Source: an uncultured Flavobacteriales bacterium (lineage in GTDB: Bacteria; Bacteroidota; Bacteroidia; Flavobacteriales_E; Vicingaceae). From it: a DNA stretch of 44,586 nucleotides. The notes beneath the pieces are model-generated. The model searched no databases. It saw only the letters and a list, made by a program, of their open reading frames with translations, and was not told the origin of the DNA. The translations under genes and the position numbers were made by a program. Position 1 is the stretch's first letter; each line of letters starts with the position of its first letter. Where the stretch lies: positions 1-44,586 of the forward strand of contig CAJWVX010000009.1 in the NCBI GenBank assembly GCA_913048175.1, given 5' to 3'. This document shows positions 8,353 to 17,147 of the stretch, piece after piece.

Positions 8353-9107
8353 TTATTCTTATTTAAGGTCCGCAGTTTTCTATATTTCATTGCTGTAGCT
8401 TTAGCTGATATTTTAGCAATTAAAAAACCAGCTTCTCCATCTAAAAACCCTTTTTTTAAAATATAATCTCTAAAAAACTTAAAGGTTGATTTATAAAATA
8501 TTTTAAATTGACTACTTTTTATACCCTTATCAAAAGCTGCTTTAGAGTTTATAGTAGTAAAATACTCTACTTGCTTTAAATGATCCTCTATCGTATAATA
8601 AGAATAGTGCAAAATATCAAGATTAATACTCTTTATCTTAACATGCTTATCCATAATTACCATATCATGAGGATTATCTCCTCCCCAGCAACCTTTACTA
8701 GTATCCCAAAGCCTTAACTTCTTGTCTGGATACCAACCCGAATATTTAATCCACGTTCCACAATAATTAGTAAGACGATTAAATATATAACCATCGTACT
8801 GCCAATTATCTCTAATATTTTGTATCTCCTTTTTTAACTCTTTAGTTATAGCTTCATCAGCATCTAAAGAAAGTACATATTGGTTTTTTGCTTGAGAAAC
8901 AGCATAGTTTTTTTGTTCTATATGCCCGTCAAATTTATGCTCTACAAAACGAACACCTTTTTCAATGCAAATAGCTTTAGTTCTATCAATAGAATAAGAA
9001 TCTACCACCACAACATCTTTAGATAGGCCATTAATAGAATCTAAACATCTTCCAATGTTTTTCTCTTCATTAAATGTGATAATTACTATAGAGATTTCTA
9101 CTAACAC
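8349..9107 (-). CDS. Glycosyltransferase family 2 (WaaE/KdtX-like)
   Basis: 252-residue GT-A fold enzyme. The start ISIVIITFNEEKNIGRCLDS is the classic GT2 nucleotide-sugar site, VVVDSYSIDRT follows, and the DXD motif is LDADEA (Asp82, Asp84). The pattern with GHIEQKNYAV and the KLRLWDTSKG.WGG.NPHD block is that of the LPS-core beta-1,4-glucosyltransferases related to WaaE/KdtX. No membrane span is evident, so it works at the cytoplasmic face. It forms a two-gene operon with the GT9 gene (4-bp overlap). The true acceptor is unknown. Confidence 0.9.
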   Translation of the reverse strand: MLVEISIVIITFNEEKNIGRCLDSINGLSKDVVVVDSYSIDRTKAICIEKGVRFVEHKFDGHIEQKNYAVSQAKNQYVLSLDADEAITKELKKEIQNIRDNWQYDGYIFNRLTNYCGTWIKYSGWYPDKKLRLWDTSKGCWGGDNPHDMVIMDKHVKIKSINLDILHYSYYTIEDHLKQVEYFTTINSKAAFDKGIKSSQFKIFYKSTFKFFRDYILKKGFLDGEAGFLIAKISAKATAMKYRKLRTLNKNK

Positions 9108-9196
9108 TTATACAAAGGTGAGAAAAAATATTAGAGTAAAGCCACTCATTTAATCGCTTTATTGAGCTAAATTGATTGACTTAAGGAGATTGAGTT

Positions 9197-10225
9197 TTAT
9201 GCTTTTTTTAATGTAAAAGAAAATGTTGATCCAATTCCCTCCGTACTTCTTACATTTATTGTTTGGTTATGAGCCTCAATAATATGTTTTACAATAGAAA
9301 GACCAAGTCCTGTACCTCCGCTATCTCTTCCTCTATTTTTGTCTGTTCTGTAAAAGCGTTCAAACAAACGAGACAAATGTTTTTCCGCAACTCCCTGTCC
9401 ATTATCAGCCACTTCAACTAATATATTATCATGTAAGTTATGAAGCCTTACCAAAGTCTCCCCATTTTCTTTTCCATACTTAATTGCATTAACAATTAAA
9501 TTCACCAACACTTGATTTACTCCCTGATAATCAGCCATAACCCATAGAGCCTTAGTGGGTTCCTCTACAAATTTTAGTGTTATATTATTGGTTTTCGCAC
9601 TCATTTCTAAAGAACTCAAAACCTCTTTAATCAATTCTTTTAAATCAATCTTTTGAATATTTAATTCAATAGTCCCAGATTCTAATTTAGAAATCTCATC
9701 TAAACCTTCAATCAAAGAAATCATCCTATCAACTCCTTTATTCGCTTTTACTAAATATTTTACATTGATATTAGGATCTTCCAAACCGCCCTCTAGCAAT
9801 GTTAAAAGATATCCCTGAATATTAAATATTGGAGTTTTTAATTCATGAGATACATTTCCAACAAACTCTCTTCTATAACTTTCAAGTCCTTTTAATCTAT
9901 CTATTTCTTCTTTATTTAATTGAGCCCAATCTTCCACCTCAGCTTGTATCTGATTCAAACTAAATTCTTTTTGTTCTTCTCCTTTTTTTAATTTGAGGCT
10001 GTGAATTGTTCTGTGAATAACTTTAATTTTTTTATAAATGAACCTTTCTACGGCAATCCTAAATCCAGTATAAGAGGCTAAAAACGTAACTGGAAAAACC
10101 AATGCGATTAATGGGTAGTTAACTGTAGACATTAAATATTCTAACGCAAAAACAAGTAAGGTAATTGAAATCGCAACAACTAAAGATATTCTTAAAGCTA
10201 TTCCGTTGGGTGTTAAATCTTTCAT
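9197..10225 (-). CDS. phoR: Phosphate-type sensor histidine kinase PhoR
   Basis: 342 residues. Two membrane spans at about 13-32 and 39-59 leave almost no periplasmic loop, as in PhoR proteins that do not sense a ligand directly. A HisKA dimerisation helix carries the phospho-acceptor His127 in FVGNVSHELKTP. The HATPase_c domain follows with NLIVNAIKYG, DNGQGVAEKHL, FERFYR and GTGLGLSIVKHI. It is separated from phoB (upstream, same strand) by 105 bp. Call as PhoR rests on the PhoB partner, the minimal periplasmic domain and the Pho-box genes around it. No pst operon or separate phoU is in the window. The PhoU-like tail of the nearby Na/Pi cotransporter is a possible signalling partner (inference). 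Confidence 0.88.
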   Translation of the reverse strand: MKDLTPNGIALRISLVVAISITLLVFALEYLMSTVNYPLIALVFPVTFLASYTGFRIAVERFIYKKIKVIHRTIHSLKLKKGEEQKEFSLNQIQAEVEDWAQLNKEEIDRLKGLESYRREFVGNVSHELKTPIFNIQGYLLTLLEGGLEDPNINVKYLVKANKGVDRMISLIEGLDEISKLESGTIELNIQKIDLKELIKEVLSSLEMSAKTNNITLKFVEEPTKALWVMADYQGVNQVLVNLIVNAIKYGKENGETLVRLHNLHDNILVEVADNGQGVAEKHLSRLFERFYRTDKNRGRDSGGTGLGLSIVKHIIEAHNQTINVRSTEGIGSTFSFTLKKA

Positions 10226-10330
10226 TAATTAGTTTCTAAGATTAGAAGTTTTGTAAAGTTAAAAGTTTTAGAATGCCTATTTAATATTGTTATAAAAAAT
10301 ACCCTTTAACACCATATCAGGTTTCTACTG

Positions 10331-11017
10331 TTAAATCGTTTGTGCTTCAAACTTGTACCCTACGCCTTTAACCGTTTTAATATAATTATCTCCCAACTTC
10401 TCTCTTAACTTTCTAATGTGCACATCAATCGTTCGATCTCCAACAACAACATCTCCACCCCAAACGCTACTTAGAATAACCTCTCTAGTAAATACTTTGC
10501 CTGGTTTAGATAATAATAACGCTAATAATTCAAACTCTTTTTTAGGAAAAGAAAGTTCCTTGTCATCTTTATAAACAAGGTATTTTTCTCTATCAATCTT
10601 TATTCCATTATTTGTTTCAGAAACAGCAGCTTTACCTCCGTCAGAAGCTCGTCTTAAAATAGCTTTAACCCTACTTATTAATAATCTGGGCTTTATTGGT
10701 TTTGTAATATAATCGTCTGCACCAGCATCAAATCCAGCAACCTGAGAGTAATCTTCTCCTCTAGCACTTAAAAAAGCTATTAACACATCTTTTAATCCTT
10801 CTGTATTTCTTAATTCGTGGCACGCTTCAATACCATCCATTTCAGGCATCATTACATCTAAAATAATTAAATCCGGATTAATCTGCTTAGCAATTTCTAT
10901 AGCCTCTTTTCCATTCGTAGATGTGGTAACATCATAGCCTTCCTTAGCTAAGTTATATCCTAAAAATTCAATGATGTCTGGTTCATCATCAACCAATAAT
11001 ATTTTTTCTTTAATCAT
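10331..11017 (-). CDS. phoB: Phosphate regulon response regulator PhoB
   Basis: 228-residue OmpR/PhoB-family regulator. The receiver has the acidic pair in ILLVDDEPD (Asp10, Asp11), the phospho-acceptor Asp54 in LIILDVMMPEMDG and the conserved Lys in DDYITKPI. The C-terminal winged helix spans about 130-225 and ends RTIDVHIRKLREKLG...IKTVKGVGYKF. It is transcribed ahead of phoR. Four 11-bp-spaced repeats in its own promoter (11065-11103) indicate autoregulation. The same repeats precede six other transcription units nearby, which supports the name PhoB beyond generic family membership. Confidence 0.92.
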   Translation of the reverse strand: MIKEKILLVDDEPDIIEFLGYNLAKEGYDVTTSTNGKEAIEIAKQINPDLIILDVMMPEMDGIEACHELRNTEGLKDVLIAFLSARGEDYSQVAGFDAGADDYITKPIKPRLLISRVKAILRRASDGGKAAVSETNNGIKIDREKYLVYKDDKELSFPKKEFELLALLLSKPGKVFTREVILSSVWGGDVVVGDRTIDVHIRKLREKLGDNYIKTVKGVGYKFEAQTI

Positions 11018-11035
11018 AACGATATAATTTTTATA

Positions 11036-11103
11036 CGAAAGTACAACCCTTGCTCCGTAAGGATGTTAATTTAATATTAATAAATTGTTTAATCCTTGTC
11101 ACA
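11036..11103 (-). promoter_or_regulatory. phoB promoter with predicted Pho boxes
   Basis: Reading the minus strand, the -7 element is TACTTTCG (11043-11036, one mismatch to TAnnTTTG). Six-base repeats begin exactly 27, 38, 49 and 60 bp upstream of its first base: ATTAAC, ATTAAT, TTAAAC and TGTGAC. The two proximal copies fit the consensus well and the two distal ones are degenerate. The start codon of phoB is 18 bp below the -7 element. Confidence 0.7.
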
Positions 11104-11157
11104 ATTGAGTCTTTAGGATTCTTTCGATAGTAAAAACGCTTTTCGAAAACACAAATC

Positions 11158-11225
11158 CTTAACATGGTCTTAAGGCAAGTATAAGATTCCTTTCATCATC
11201 AAATAACAATAGGGGTCTTTCTTTG
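11158..11225 (+). promoter_or_regulatory. Predicted Pho boxes and promoter of the lipoprotein gene
   Basis: The -7 element is TTTCTTTG (11218-11225). Repeats at -60, -49, -38 and -27 are CTTAAC (11158), CTTAAG (11169), TATAAG (11180) and TTTCAT (11191); AATAAC sits at -16. The two distal copies are the strongest. The -7 region, TTTCTTTGCA followed by AT-rich sequence, is nearly the same as in the TonB receptor promoter at 12765. Confidence 0.68.
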
Positions 11226-11261
11226 CACCATAAATAATTATAAAACTAAAGATTGAAAAAA

Positions 11262-12611
11262 ATGAAAACAAAAAACTTATTATTAATCGGAGTAATTACT
11301 ATTGGATTACTAACAGCTTGCTCAAAAAAAGAAGGTTGTACAGATTTAACTGCAGAAAACTATAGTGCTGATGCAGAAAAAGATGATGGGTCATGTGAAT
11401 ACGCAGTTGAACCAACAACAGCAATAACAAGTAATATTGTTACCGTAACAGATGACGGAACAGGAACCGGAAGTACAACATGGACAAATGACAAAGTCTA
11501 TTTATTAGATGGGTTTGTTTTTGTAAATTCAGGACAAACACTTACAATTGAACCAGGTACAGTTATTAAAGGAAAGCCAGGTACAGGAACGAATGCTTCT
11601 GCATTAATTGTTGCTAGAGGTGCAACTATAAATGCTTGCGGAACAGCATCACAACCAATCATTTTTACTTTTGAAGCTGACCCATTAGACGGTTCTGTTC
11701 CAGCAACTACTACAGGTCAGTGGGGTGGTTTAATGATATTAGGGGATGCTATTTTAAACACAGTTCCAAGTTTTCAAAATATTGAAGGAATTCCTACAAG
11801 TGAAACAAGAGGATCTTACGGAGGAAGCAATGATGCTGATAATTCAGGATCGCTATGTTATGTTTCTATCAGACATGGAGGAACAGATATTGGAGCAGGA
11901 AACGAAATTAATGGATTAACTCTTGGTGGTGTTGGTTCAGGAACTTCTATTCATCACATAGAAATTGCTGCAAATGCTGATGATGGTGTTGAGTTTTTTG
12001 GAGGGGCTCCAAATCTAAAACACATACTAGTTGCTAACGTTTTAGATGATTCTTTCGATTACGATCAAGGATATAGAGGAAAAGGTCAGTTTTGGGTTGC
12101 TATTGAAAATGCAAATTCTGATAGAGGTGGAGAGCATGATGGAGGAACTTCTCCAGAGGATGGAACACCATATGCAACTCCAGTAATTTACAACTCCACT
12201 TATATTGGTAATGGTTCTAGTAGAGCATTAACTTTTAGAGATAATGCTGGTGGGGAATACCATAACTCTGTATTCCACAACTTTGGTAAAGGAATTGATA
12301 TTGAAGATTTAGCTTCAGGAGAAGATTCTAAAGCAAGATTAGATGCTGGACAGTTAAAATTTGCGGGAATTGTTCTTTCATCTATTGGAAGTAACAATAT
12401 TGTTGATAACAACGGTACAGATTTATCTGGACACCAAAGCATTACTAATGTTAGTACAACTACAGCTTCGATTACTGGTGCTAATCCAGTTCCAGCATCA
12501 AGCTTAGGATCAGGTGTTGCTTCTGCGGATGCTTGGTATGATAATGTAACTTATGTAGGTGCATTTAACGGAACAAACTGGGCACAAGGTTGGACACTAA
12601 CTTTTCCTTAA
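11262..12611 (+). CDS. Exported lipoprotein, beta-helix-like, predicted Pho-regulated
   Basis: About 449 residues from the ATG at 11262; an in-frame TTG at 11253 is a weaker start. The signal peptide ends in a lipobox LLTAC, so the mature protein is lipid-anchored, probably on the outer membrane. A GCTDLTAENYSADAEKDDGS motif follows, a short segment common in marine Bacteroidota surface proteins. The rest is Gly/Asn/Thr-rich with repeated short strands (GTVIKGKPGTGTNASALIVARGA, shown in part: GTVIKG and ALIVARG) typical of parallel beta-helix proteins. I know similar proteins next to TonB-dependent receptors in Flavobacteriia, function undefined. It is followed by a strong terminator and then the receptor gene. 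Role in capturing a phosphorus-containing substrate is inferred from Pho boxes only. Confidence 0.82.
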   Translation: MKTKNLLLIGVITIGLLTACSKKEGCTDLTAENYSADAEKDDGSCEYAVEPTTAITSNIVTVTDDGTGTGSTTWTNDKVYLLDGFVFVNSGQTLTIEPGTVIKGKPGTGTNASALIVARGATINACGTASQPIIFTFEADPLDGSVPATTTGQWGGLMILGDAILNTVPSFQNIEGIPTSETRGSYGGSNDADNSGSLCYVSIRHGGTDIGAGNEINGLTLGGVGSGTSIHHIEIAANADDGVEFFGGAPNLKHILVANVLDDSFDYDQGYRGKGQFWVAIENANSDRGGEHDGGTSPEDGTPYATPVIYNSTYIGNGSSRALTFRDNAGGEYHNSVFHNFGKGIDIEDLASGEDSKARLDAGQLKFAGIVLSSIGSNNIVDNNGTDLSGHQSITNVSTTTASITGANPVPASSLGSGVASADAWYDNVTYVGAFNGTNWAQGWTLTFP

Positions 12612-12660
12612 TAACTATTAATTCTCTTTCGGCTTTGAACAAGGAAGCCACACAAATTAT

Positions 12661-12690
12661 AAGCCCCCTGTAACCGCAGGGGCTTTTTTT
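12661..12690 (+). terminator. Rho-independent terminator after the lipoprotein gene
   Basis: Stem CCCCTG/CAGGGG, extended by AAG.../...CTT, with loop TAACCG and a run of seven T. It ends the lipoprotein transcript 50 bp beyond its stop codon, so the receptor needs its own promoter. The 18-nt core (12665-12682) recurs exactly in the terminator at 17633-17650. Confidence 0.92.
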
Positions 12691-12704
12691 GTTGGTAGCA
12701 ATTA

Positions 12705-12772
12705 GTTAATCTGTAACTAACAAATACTTAACATTTGATTAACCCCTTAATTACGCAAGGGAAGTTTCTTTG
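12705..12772 (+). promoter_or_regulatory. Predicted Pho boxes and promoter of the TonB receptor operon
   Basis: This is the clearest array in the plus orientation. Four repeats at an exact 11-bp period are GTTAAT (12705), ACTAAC (12716), CTTAAC (12727) and ATTAAC (12738). The -7 element TTTCTTTG starts at 12765, exactly 27 bp after the last repeat starts. The ATG follows at 12787. Confidence 0.78.
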
Positions 12773-12786
12773 CAAAATAAATAATA

Positions 12787-15597
12787 ATGAAAATGAAACG
12801 AATAATATCAATACTAATATCAGCTTGTTTAACAGGTTCAATTTTTGCTCAAGGAACAATACAAGGAAAAGTAAATAGCTCTGACGGTGAAGAGCTAATT
12901 GGAGCGACAGTACTTCTTAAAGGAACTACTACTGGATCTATGGTAGATATTGATGGCAACTTTAGAATAACAAATGTAGTAGCTGGAACATACAACGTAA
13001 TGTGCTCTTACATTTCATTCTCTTCAGATTCTGCAAAAATTACCGTTAAAGATGGTGAGGTAAGTTCATACAACTTTACATTAGGAACTTCCTCAATGGA
13101 GATTGAAACCTTTACCGTATCAGCAAAAGTTGAACGAAACAACGAAGCTTACCTACTTAACGTAAAGAAAAAAAGTGCAACAGTAATGGAGGCTATAGGC
13201 GCTAAAGAAATTGCAAAAAGAGGAGATGGCAATGCTGCAGCAGCAGCAAAGAGAGTTACAGGTTTAACGATAGAAGGTGGTAAGTATGTTTACGTAAGAG
13301 GTTTAAGTGATCGTTATAGTAAAACAACATTAAATAAAGCAGAAATACCAGGACTAGATCCAAACAGAAATTCAGTACAATTAGATCTTTTTCCAACAAG
13401 CATGATCGAAAACATGAAAGTTATTAAGTCTTTTAGTCCAGATTTACCAGGAAGTTTTACAGGAGGACTGGTAGATATTGAAACAAAAGATTTTCCTGAA
13501 CAATTTACACTTCAGTTTTCAACATCGTTAGGATACAATACTGAATCTAGTTTTAAAAATGATTTTTTAACTTATAATGGAGGCGGAACGGATGCTTTAG
13601 GTTTTGATGACGGAACTAGAAATGCTCCAAGTTCAGTTCAACAAATACCTGCACTTTTTGTAGATAATGATAGGCTTTCTAAGATTAGTAAATCGTTTAA
13701 TAAGGAAATGGATGTAAGTGAAAAAACATCTTTTTTAAATCAAAACTATTCCCTTTCTGTTGGTAATCAGAAAAAGCTATTCGGTAAAGAAATTGGATTT
13801 ATTACTGGCTTATCGTATTCTAAAAAGTACATCCATAGACAAAATGATGCATTTACAAATAGATATGAGCTTACCGGAAATGTTGCTAATGTTAATGAGC
13901 TAAATGCTACCAGAACCTTAAGTGATAATCGCTCTCAAGAGAATGTTTTATGGGGTGCTTTTGCAACAGTTTCCTACAAAATATCTCCAAACCATAAATT
14001 AGGTTTCAACTATTTAAGAAATCAAAATGGAATTAGTACCGCAACATTCCAAGAGGGAGAAATACCAGCAGACCAAACAGGATTATTTTTTCAAACCAGA
14101 GCTTTAGAATATGAACAAAATGCTTTGAGTAGTTATCAATCAAAAGGAGAGCATTATTTTGAAGGGCTTAAGAAATTAAAGGTAGATTGGATGTGGGCAT
14201 GGTCTGAGTCTAGTCAAAAACAGCCCGATTTACGGTACTTTTCTAACGATTATATCATAGAGGCAGATTCAAATAATTATAACATTCAAGCATCAATATA
14301 CCCAGTACCAACAAGGTTTTATAGAGACTTAAGCCAAACAACTGGTGACGGAAAAGTAAATTTTGAGTTTAATATAAAAGAAAAAGAAGGAAAAAATTCA
14401 AAAATAAAATTTGGTAGTGCTTTCTTAATTCAAGAGCGTGTTTTAACAGAAAACCGATACAACTATAGAACCCAAGGTAATTTAAATTACACTGGAAGTG
14501 TTGCCGATTATCTAAATAACAACAATATGAATTTACCAACAGCAGGAAACCCTGTTACTGATTATTTATATATTGAGGAAGCAACAGAAAGGCGCAATAG
14601 CTACGGTGCTGATCAAGAAATATTTGCAGGGTATTTAATGGCTGATATTTGGGCTACTAAAAAATTAAGAATGGTTGGTGGTGCAAGATTAGAAACTACA
14701 AACATAATAGTTAGAAGCTATGACCAATCGCAAGAACTAGGAGAATTAAAAGAAACAGATATTTTACCTGCACTAAACACATCTTATGCTTTAACAGAAA
14801 AGACTAATATCAGAGCCTCTTTATCTAGAACATTAGCAAGACCAACTTTTAGAGAGATAGCGCCATTTGCTACTTATGATTTTTCTACCAATTGGACTAT
14901 TGTAGGAAATCCAGATTTAGAAAGAACCTTGGTAGATAACATTGATTTTAGAGTTGAAACATACCCCAACTTTGGAGAAATAATTTCTGTAGGAGGTTTT
15001 TATAAGTCATTCACCAACCCTATAGAATTAGTATTTAACACACAAGCACAAAACGATGAGTTAACTTGGAGAAACATTGATAAAGCCACCGTTTATGGTG
15101 CAGAGTTTGAAATTAAAAAGAACCTTTCCTTTATTTCTGATACAGCAAACACGTTTACTGTTGGGGCTAACTTTACTTATGTTTTCTCTGAAGTTGGAAT
15201 TGATGAGCAAGAGTTAGACTTAATAAAGGCAAATGATGAAAATGCTGATGAAACAAGAAGAATGTTTGGACAGTCGCCATATATCGTTAACTTCTTTTTA
15301 GGATACAATAACGACACTATAGGCCTTTCTGCCAACTTAAGCTACAATGTTTCGGGCGAAAAAATTGCAGTTGTTGTGGTTGGAGCTACACCAAATGTAT
15401 ACCAAAAACCAGTGCATCAATTAGATTTTAACATCACTAAAAGAATAGGGAAAAAATTTAGTTTAAAATTTAAAGCTCAAAACATTCTTAATCCTATCAT
15501 TAAAAAAGCCTACGACTATAAAGAGCAAGAATACATCTTTAACTCATACAGAAGAGGGGCAACATTTAGCCTAGGTCTTAAATATTTAATTGGATAG
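12787..15597 (+). CDS. TonB-dependent outer-membrane receptor, predicted Pho-regulated
   Basis: 936 residues. The signal peptide ends near residue 22 (GSIFAQ). A CarboxypepD_reg-like beta-sandwich (about 23-105: GTIQGKVNSSDGEELIGATV) is followed by a plug domain with KRVTGLTIEGGKYVYVRGLS and FSPDLPGSFTGGLVDI. A long 22-strand-type beta-barrel with aromatic-rich strands runs to the C-terminus, ending FSLGLKYLIG. It imports a large or scarce solute across the outer membrane using TonB energy. No SusD-like partner is present; the neighbouring lipoprotein may be the surface partner. Strong Pho boxes suggest a phosphorus source such as phosphate ester, nucleotide or polyphosphate (inference). A SpoIIE-type phosphatase follows 10 bp later. 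Confidence 0.9.
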   Translation: MKMKRIISILISACLTGSIFAQGTIQGKVNSSDGEELIGATVLLKGTTTGSMVDIDGNFRITNVVAGTYNVMCSYISFSSDSAKITVKDGEVSSYNFTLGTSSMEIETFTVSAKVERNNEAYLLNVKKKSATVMEAIGAKEIAKRGDGNAAAAAKRVTGLTIEGGKYVYVRGLSDRYSKTTLNKAEIPGLDPNRNSVQLDLFPTSMIENMKVIKSFSPDLPGSFTGGLVDIETKDFPEQFTLQFSTSLGYNTESSFKNDFLTYNGGGTDALGFDDGTRNAPSSVQQIPALFVDNDRLSKISKSFNKEMDVSEKTSFLNQNYSLSVGNQKKLFGKEIGFITGLSYSKKYIHRQNDAFTNRYELTGNVANVNELNATRTLSDNRSQENVLWGAFATVSYKISPNHKLGFNYLRNQNGISTATFQEGEIPADQTGLFFQTRALEYEQNALSSYQSKGEHYFEGLKKLKVDWMWAWSESSQKQPDLRYFSNDYIIEADSNNYNIQASIYPVPTRFYRDLSQTTGDGKVNFEFNIKEKEGKNSKIKFGSAFLIQERVLTENRYNYRTQGNLNYTGSVADYLNNNNMNLPTAGNPVTDYLYIEEATERRNSYGADQEIFAGYLMADIWATKKLRMVGGARLETTNIIVRSYDQSQELGELKETDILPALNTSYALTEKTNIRASLSRTLARPTFREIAPFATYDFSTNWTIVGNPDLERTLVDNIDFRVETYPNFGEIISVGGFYKSFTNPIELVFNTQAQNDELTWRNIDKATVYGAEFEIKKNLSFISDTANTFTVGANFTYVFSEVGIDEQELDLIKANDENADETRRMFGQSPYIVNFFLGYNNDTIGLSANLSYNVSGEKIAVVVVGATPNVYQKPVHQLDFNITKRIGKKFSLKFKAQNILNPIIKKAYDYKEQEYIFNSYRRGATFSLGLKYLIG

Positions 15598-15607
15598 TCT
15601 TTAAAAT

Positions 15608-16384
15608 ATGTCGATTAACGCTAAAGAATATGAGGAAAGCTTACAAAGTGCAAAGCTAGTACAGCAAGGACTCTTACCTAAGAAAAGACACTTTAATCGA
15701 CTCTTTACCGATTCTTTTGTTTTTTACAGTCCTCAATATATTATTTCTGGAGATTTTTACTGGTTAGGAGAAAAGCATGGTTTAAAATACCTTGTAGTTG
15801 GTGATTGTACGGGACATGGAGTTTCTGCTGCATTACTATCAGTTTTAGCACTTAATTTGTTTGAGTATACGATTATGAACAAAAAGATAAAAAGAACCCA
15901 CAAGATATTACAGGAGGTTGATAAAAGATTTGTTGAAAGCTTTAAAGCTGCGCAACTAAAAAACTATGACACTCCCTGGATAGACCTTTCTATTATTTGT
16001 ATAAATGATGCAGAAAATAAGCTTTACTTTTCTTCAGCCAATAGGAAACTTCTAATTGTAGATAAAGACCAGAATTCAACTATTCTTAAAGGCTCAAAAT
16101 ACCCTGTAGGTGGTTGGCAAGTTGAAAAGAACAGAACGTTTGAATCACAAACTATTAGCTACTCTAAAGGAGATCAGCTATATTTAGGTTCAGATGGTTT
16201 TCAGGATCAAATTGGAGGTCCCAAGGATAAAAAATACAAATCAAAAAAATTGCACAACTTCTTAATTTCAAATAGTTACTCCGTATTAAACACCCAAAAA
16301 GAGAAGATCGAAGCAGAGTTTAATGGATGGAAGCTAAATAACAGTCAAACAGATGATGTTTGTATTGTAGGTATTAAATTATAG
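15608..16384 (+). CDS. SpoIIE-type PP2C-like serine/threonine phosphatase
   Basis: 258 residues, essentially one PPM/SpoIIE catalytic domain. Metal-binding motifs are visible in ISGDFYWLG (about 47-55) and VVGDCTGHGVSAA (about 68-80), with LGSDGFQDQ and TDDVCIVG near the C-terminus. There is no sensor or membrane domain. Such enzymes dephosphorylate STAS-type proteins or act in other Ser/Thr signalling. The start lies 10 bp after the TonB-receptor stop, with no terminator between, so it is probably in the same Pho-controlled transcript. That pairing with an outer-membrane receptor is unusual and its target is unknown. It converges on the PhoB-like gene at 16404. Confidence 0.88.
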   Translation: MSINAKEYEESLQSAKLVQQGLLPKKRHFNRLFTDSFVFYSPQYIISGDFYWLGEKHGLKYLVVGDCTGHGVSAALLSVLALNLFEYTIMNKKIKRTHKILQEVDKRFVESFKAAQLKNYDTPWIDLSIICINDAENKLYFSSANRKLLIVDKDQNSTILKGSKYPVGGWQVEKNRTFESQTISYSKGDQLYLGSDGFQDQIGGPKDKKYKSKKLHNFLISNSYSVLNTQKEKIEAEFNGWKLNNSQTDDVCIVGIKL

Positions 16385-16403
16385 TTCAAGAAAATTTTGC
16401 TAT

Positions 16404-17081
16404 TTATGCCAACTGATAACCAACTCCTTTAACAGTTTTAATTGTTTGTTCGCCTATCTTTTCTCTTATTTTTCTGATATGAACATCAATTATTCTATCG
16501 TTACTACTGGCCTCTTTTTGCCAGATACTTTTGTAAATTTCTTTTCTAGTAAAAACCTTTTGAGGATTCGTTAATAACAAATAGAGCATTTCAAATTCTT
16601 TACGTGGTAAAGTAACCTCTTCGTTTTCTTTATTTATTATATACCGACTCCTATCAATCTTTAATCCTTTATATGAAAGAATTTGAGGAATAGAACTAAT
16701 AGCAGTTTGTAACTTCCGCTTTAATAATGCATGAACTCTCCGCTGTAAAATTCTGGGATTAATTGGTCTAACAATATAATCATGAGCCCCAGCCTTAAAT
16801 GCTTCTATCTGAATATAGTCATCACTAGCTTCAGAAAAAAGAACAACAAAACCTGTTAATGCAGCCTCTGAGGTTAAACGATAACACAGCTCAATCCCAT
16901 CAGTATTAATGATGTCTAAATCTAATAGAACAATGTCTGGATTATATTTATAAAGCTCATTAATTTGTGTCTCTCCTGCGGTAGAGTAAACAAAAACCTC
17001 TGCACCTTCATTTCTGAAGGTCTTTGTTGTGTTGTCAAGCAATTCTTTATTGCTACTAAATATACTAATTCTTGATGCCAT
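16404..17081 (-). CDS. PhoB paralogue with degenerate receiver (orphan response regulator)
   Basis: 225 residues with the same layout as PhoB in this window. The winged helix is very similar (DRIIDVHIRKIREKIGEQ...IKTVKGVGYQL against RTIDVHIRKLREKLG). The receiver is altered: the acidic Mg-binding pair (DD at 10-11 of PhoB) is SS here in ISIFSSNKE, and the conserved Lys of the T-K-P motif is Arg (DYIVRPI). The Asp at the phospho-acceptor position (Asp54 in VLLDLDI) remains. It should therefore be poorly phosphorylated or act without phosphorylation. No kinase gene is adjacent. Pho boxes precede it, so it is probably induced by PhoB and may bind the same sites. The functional role is inference. 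Confidence 0.9.
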   Translation of the reverse strand: MASRISIFSSNKELLDNTTKTFRNEGAEVFVYSTAGETQINELYKYNPDIVLLDLDIINTDGIELCYRLTSEAALTGFVVLFSEASDDYIQIEAFKAGAHDYIVRPINPRILQRRVHALLKRKLQTAISSIPQILSYKGLKIDRSRYIINKENEEVTLPRKEFEMLYLLLTNPQKVFTRKEIYKSIWQKEASSNDRIIDVHIRKIREKIGEQTIKTVKGVGYQLA

Positions 17082-17090
17082 TTCTATTTA

Positions 17091-17147
17091 TAAAATTAAT
17101 AGAACCAACAGCAGAAAGGGTTAACTTAAAGTTAAGCTAAGTTTAAT
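17091..17147 (-). promoter_or_regulatory. Predicted Pho boxes and promoter of the PhoB paralogue
   Basis: On the minus strand the repeats ATTAAA (-49), CTTAAC (-38) and GTTAAC (-27) precede a -7 element TAATTTTA (17098-17091), with the same 11-bp period and register as the other six promoters. On the plus strand they are GTTAAC at 17120, GTTAAG at 17131 and TTTAAT at 17142. The start codon is 9 bp below the -7 element, so the leader is very short. Confidence 0.7.

Noticed and set aside
10226-10330. Pho boxes upstream of phoR
   Set aside because: TATAAC and ATTAAA words occur but are 9 bp apart and out of register with the possible -7 element TAACTTTA. phoR is probably read through from phoB.
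3040-16384. RsbW-like ATPase and SpoIIE-type phosphatase as one partner-switching pathway
   Set aside because: They lie 12 kb apart in different operons, and no free STAS antagonist is seen; the only STAS domain is fused to the SulP transporter. Possible but unsupported.
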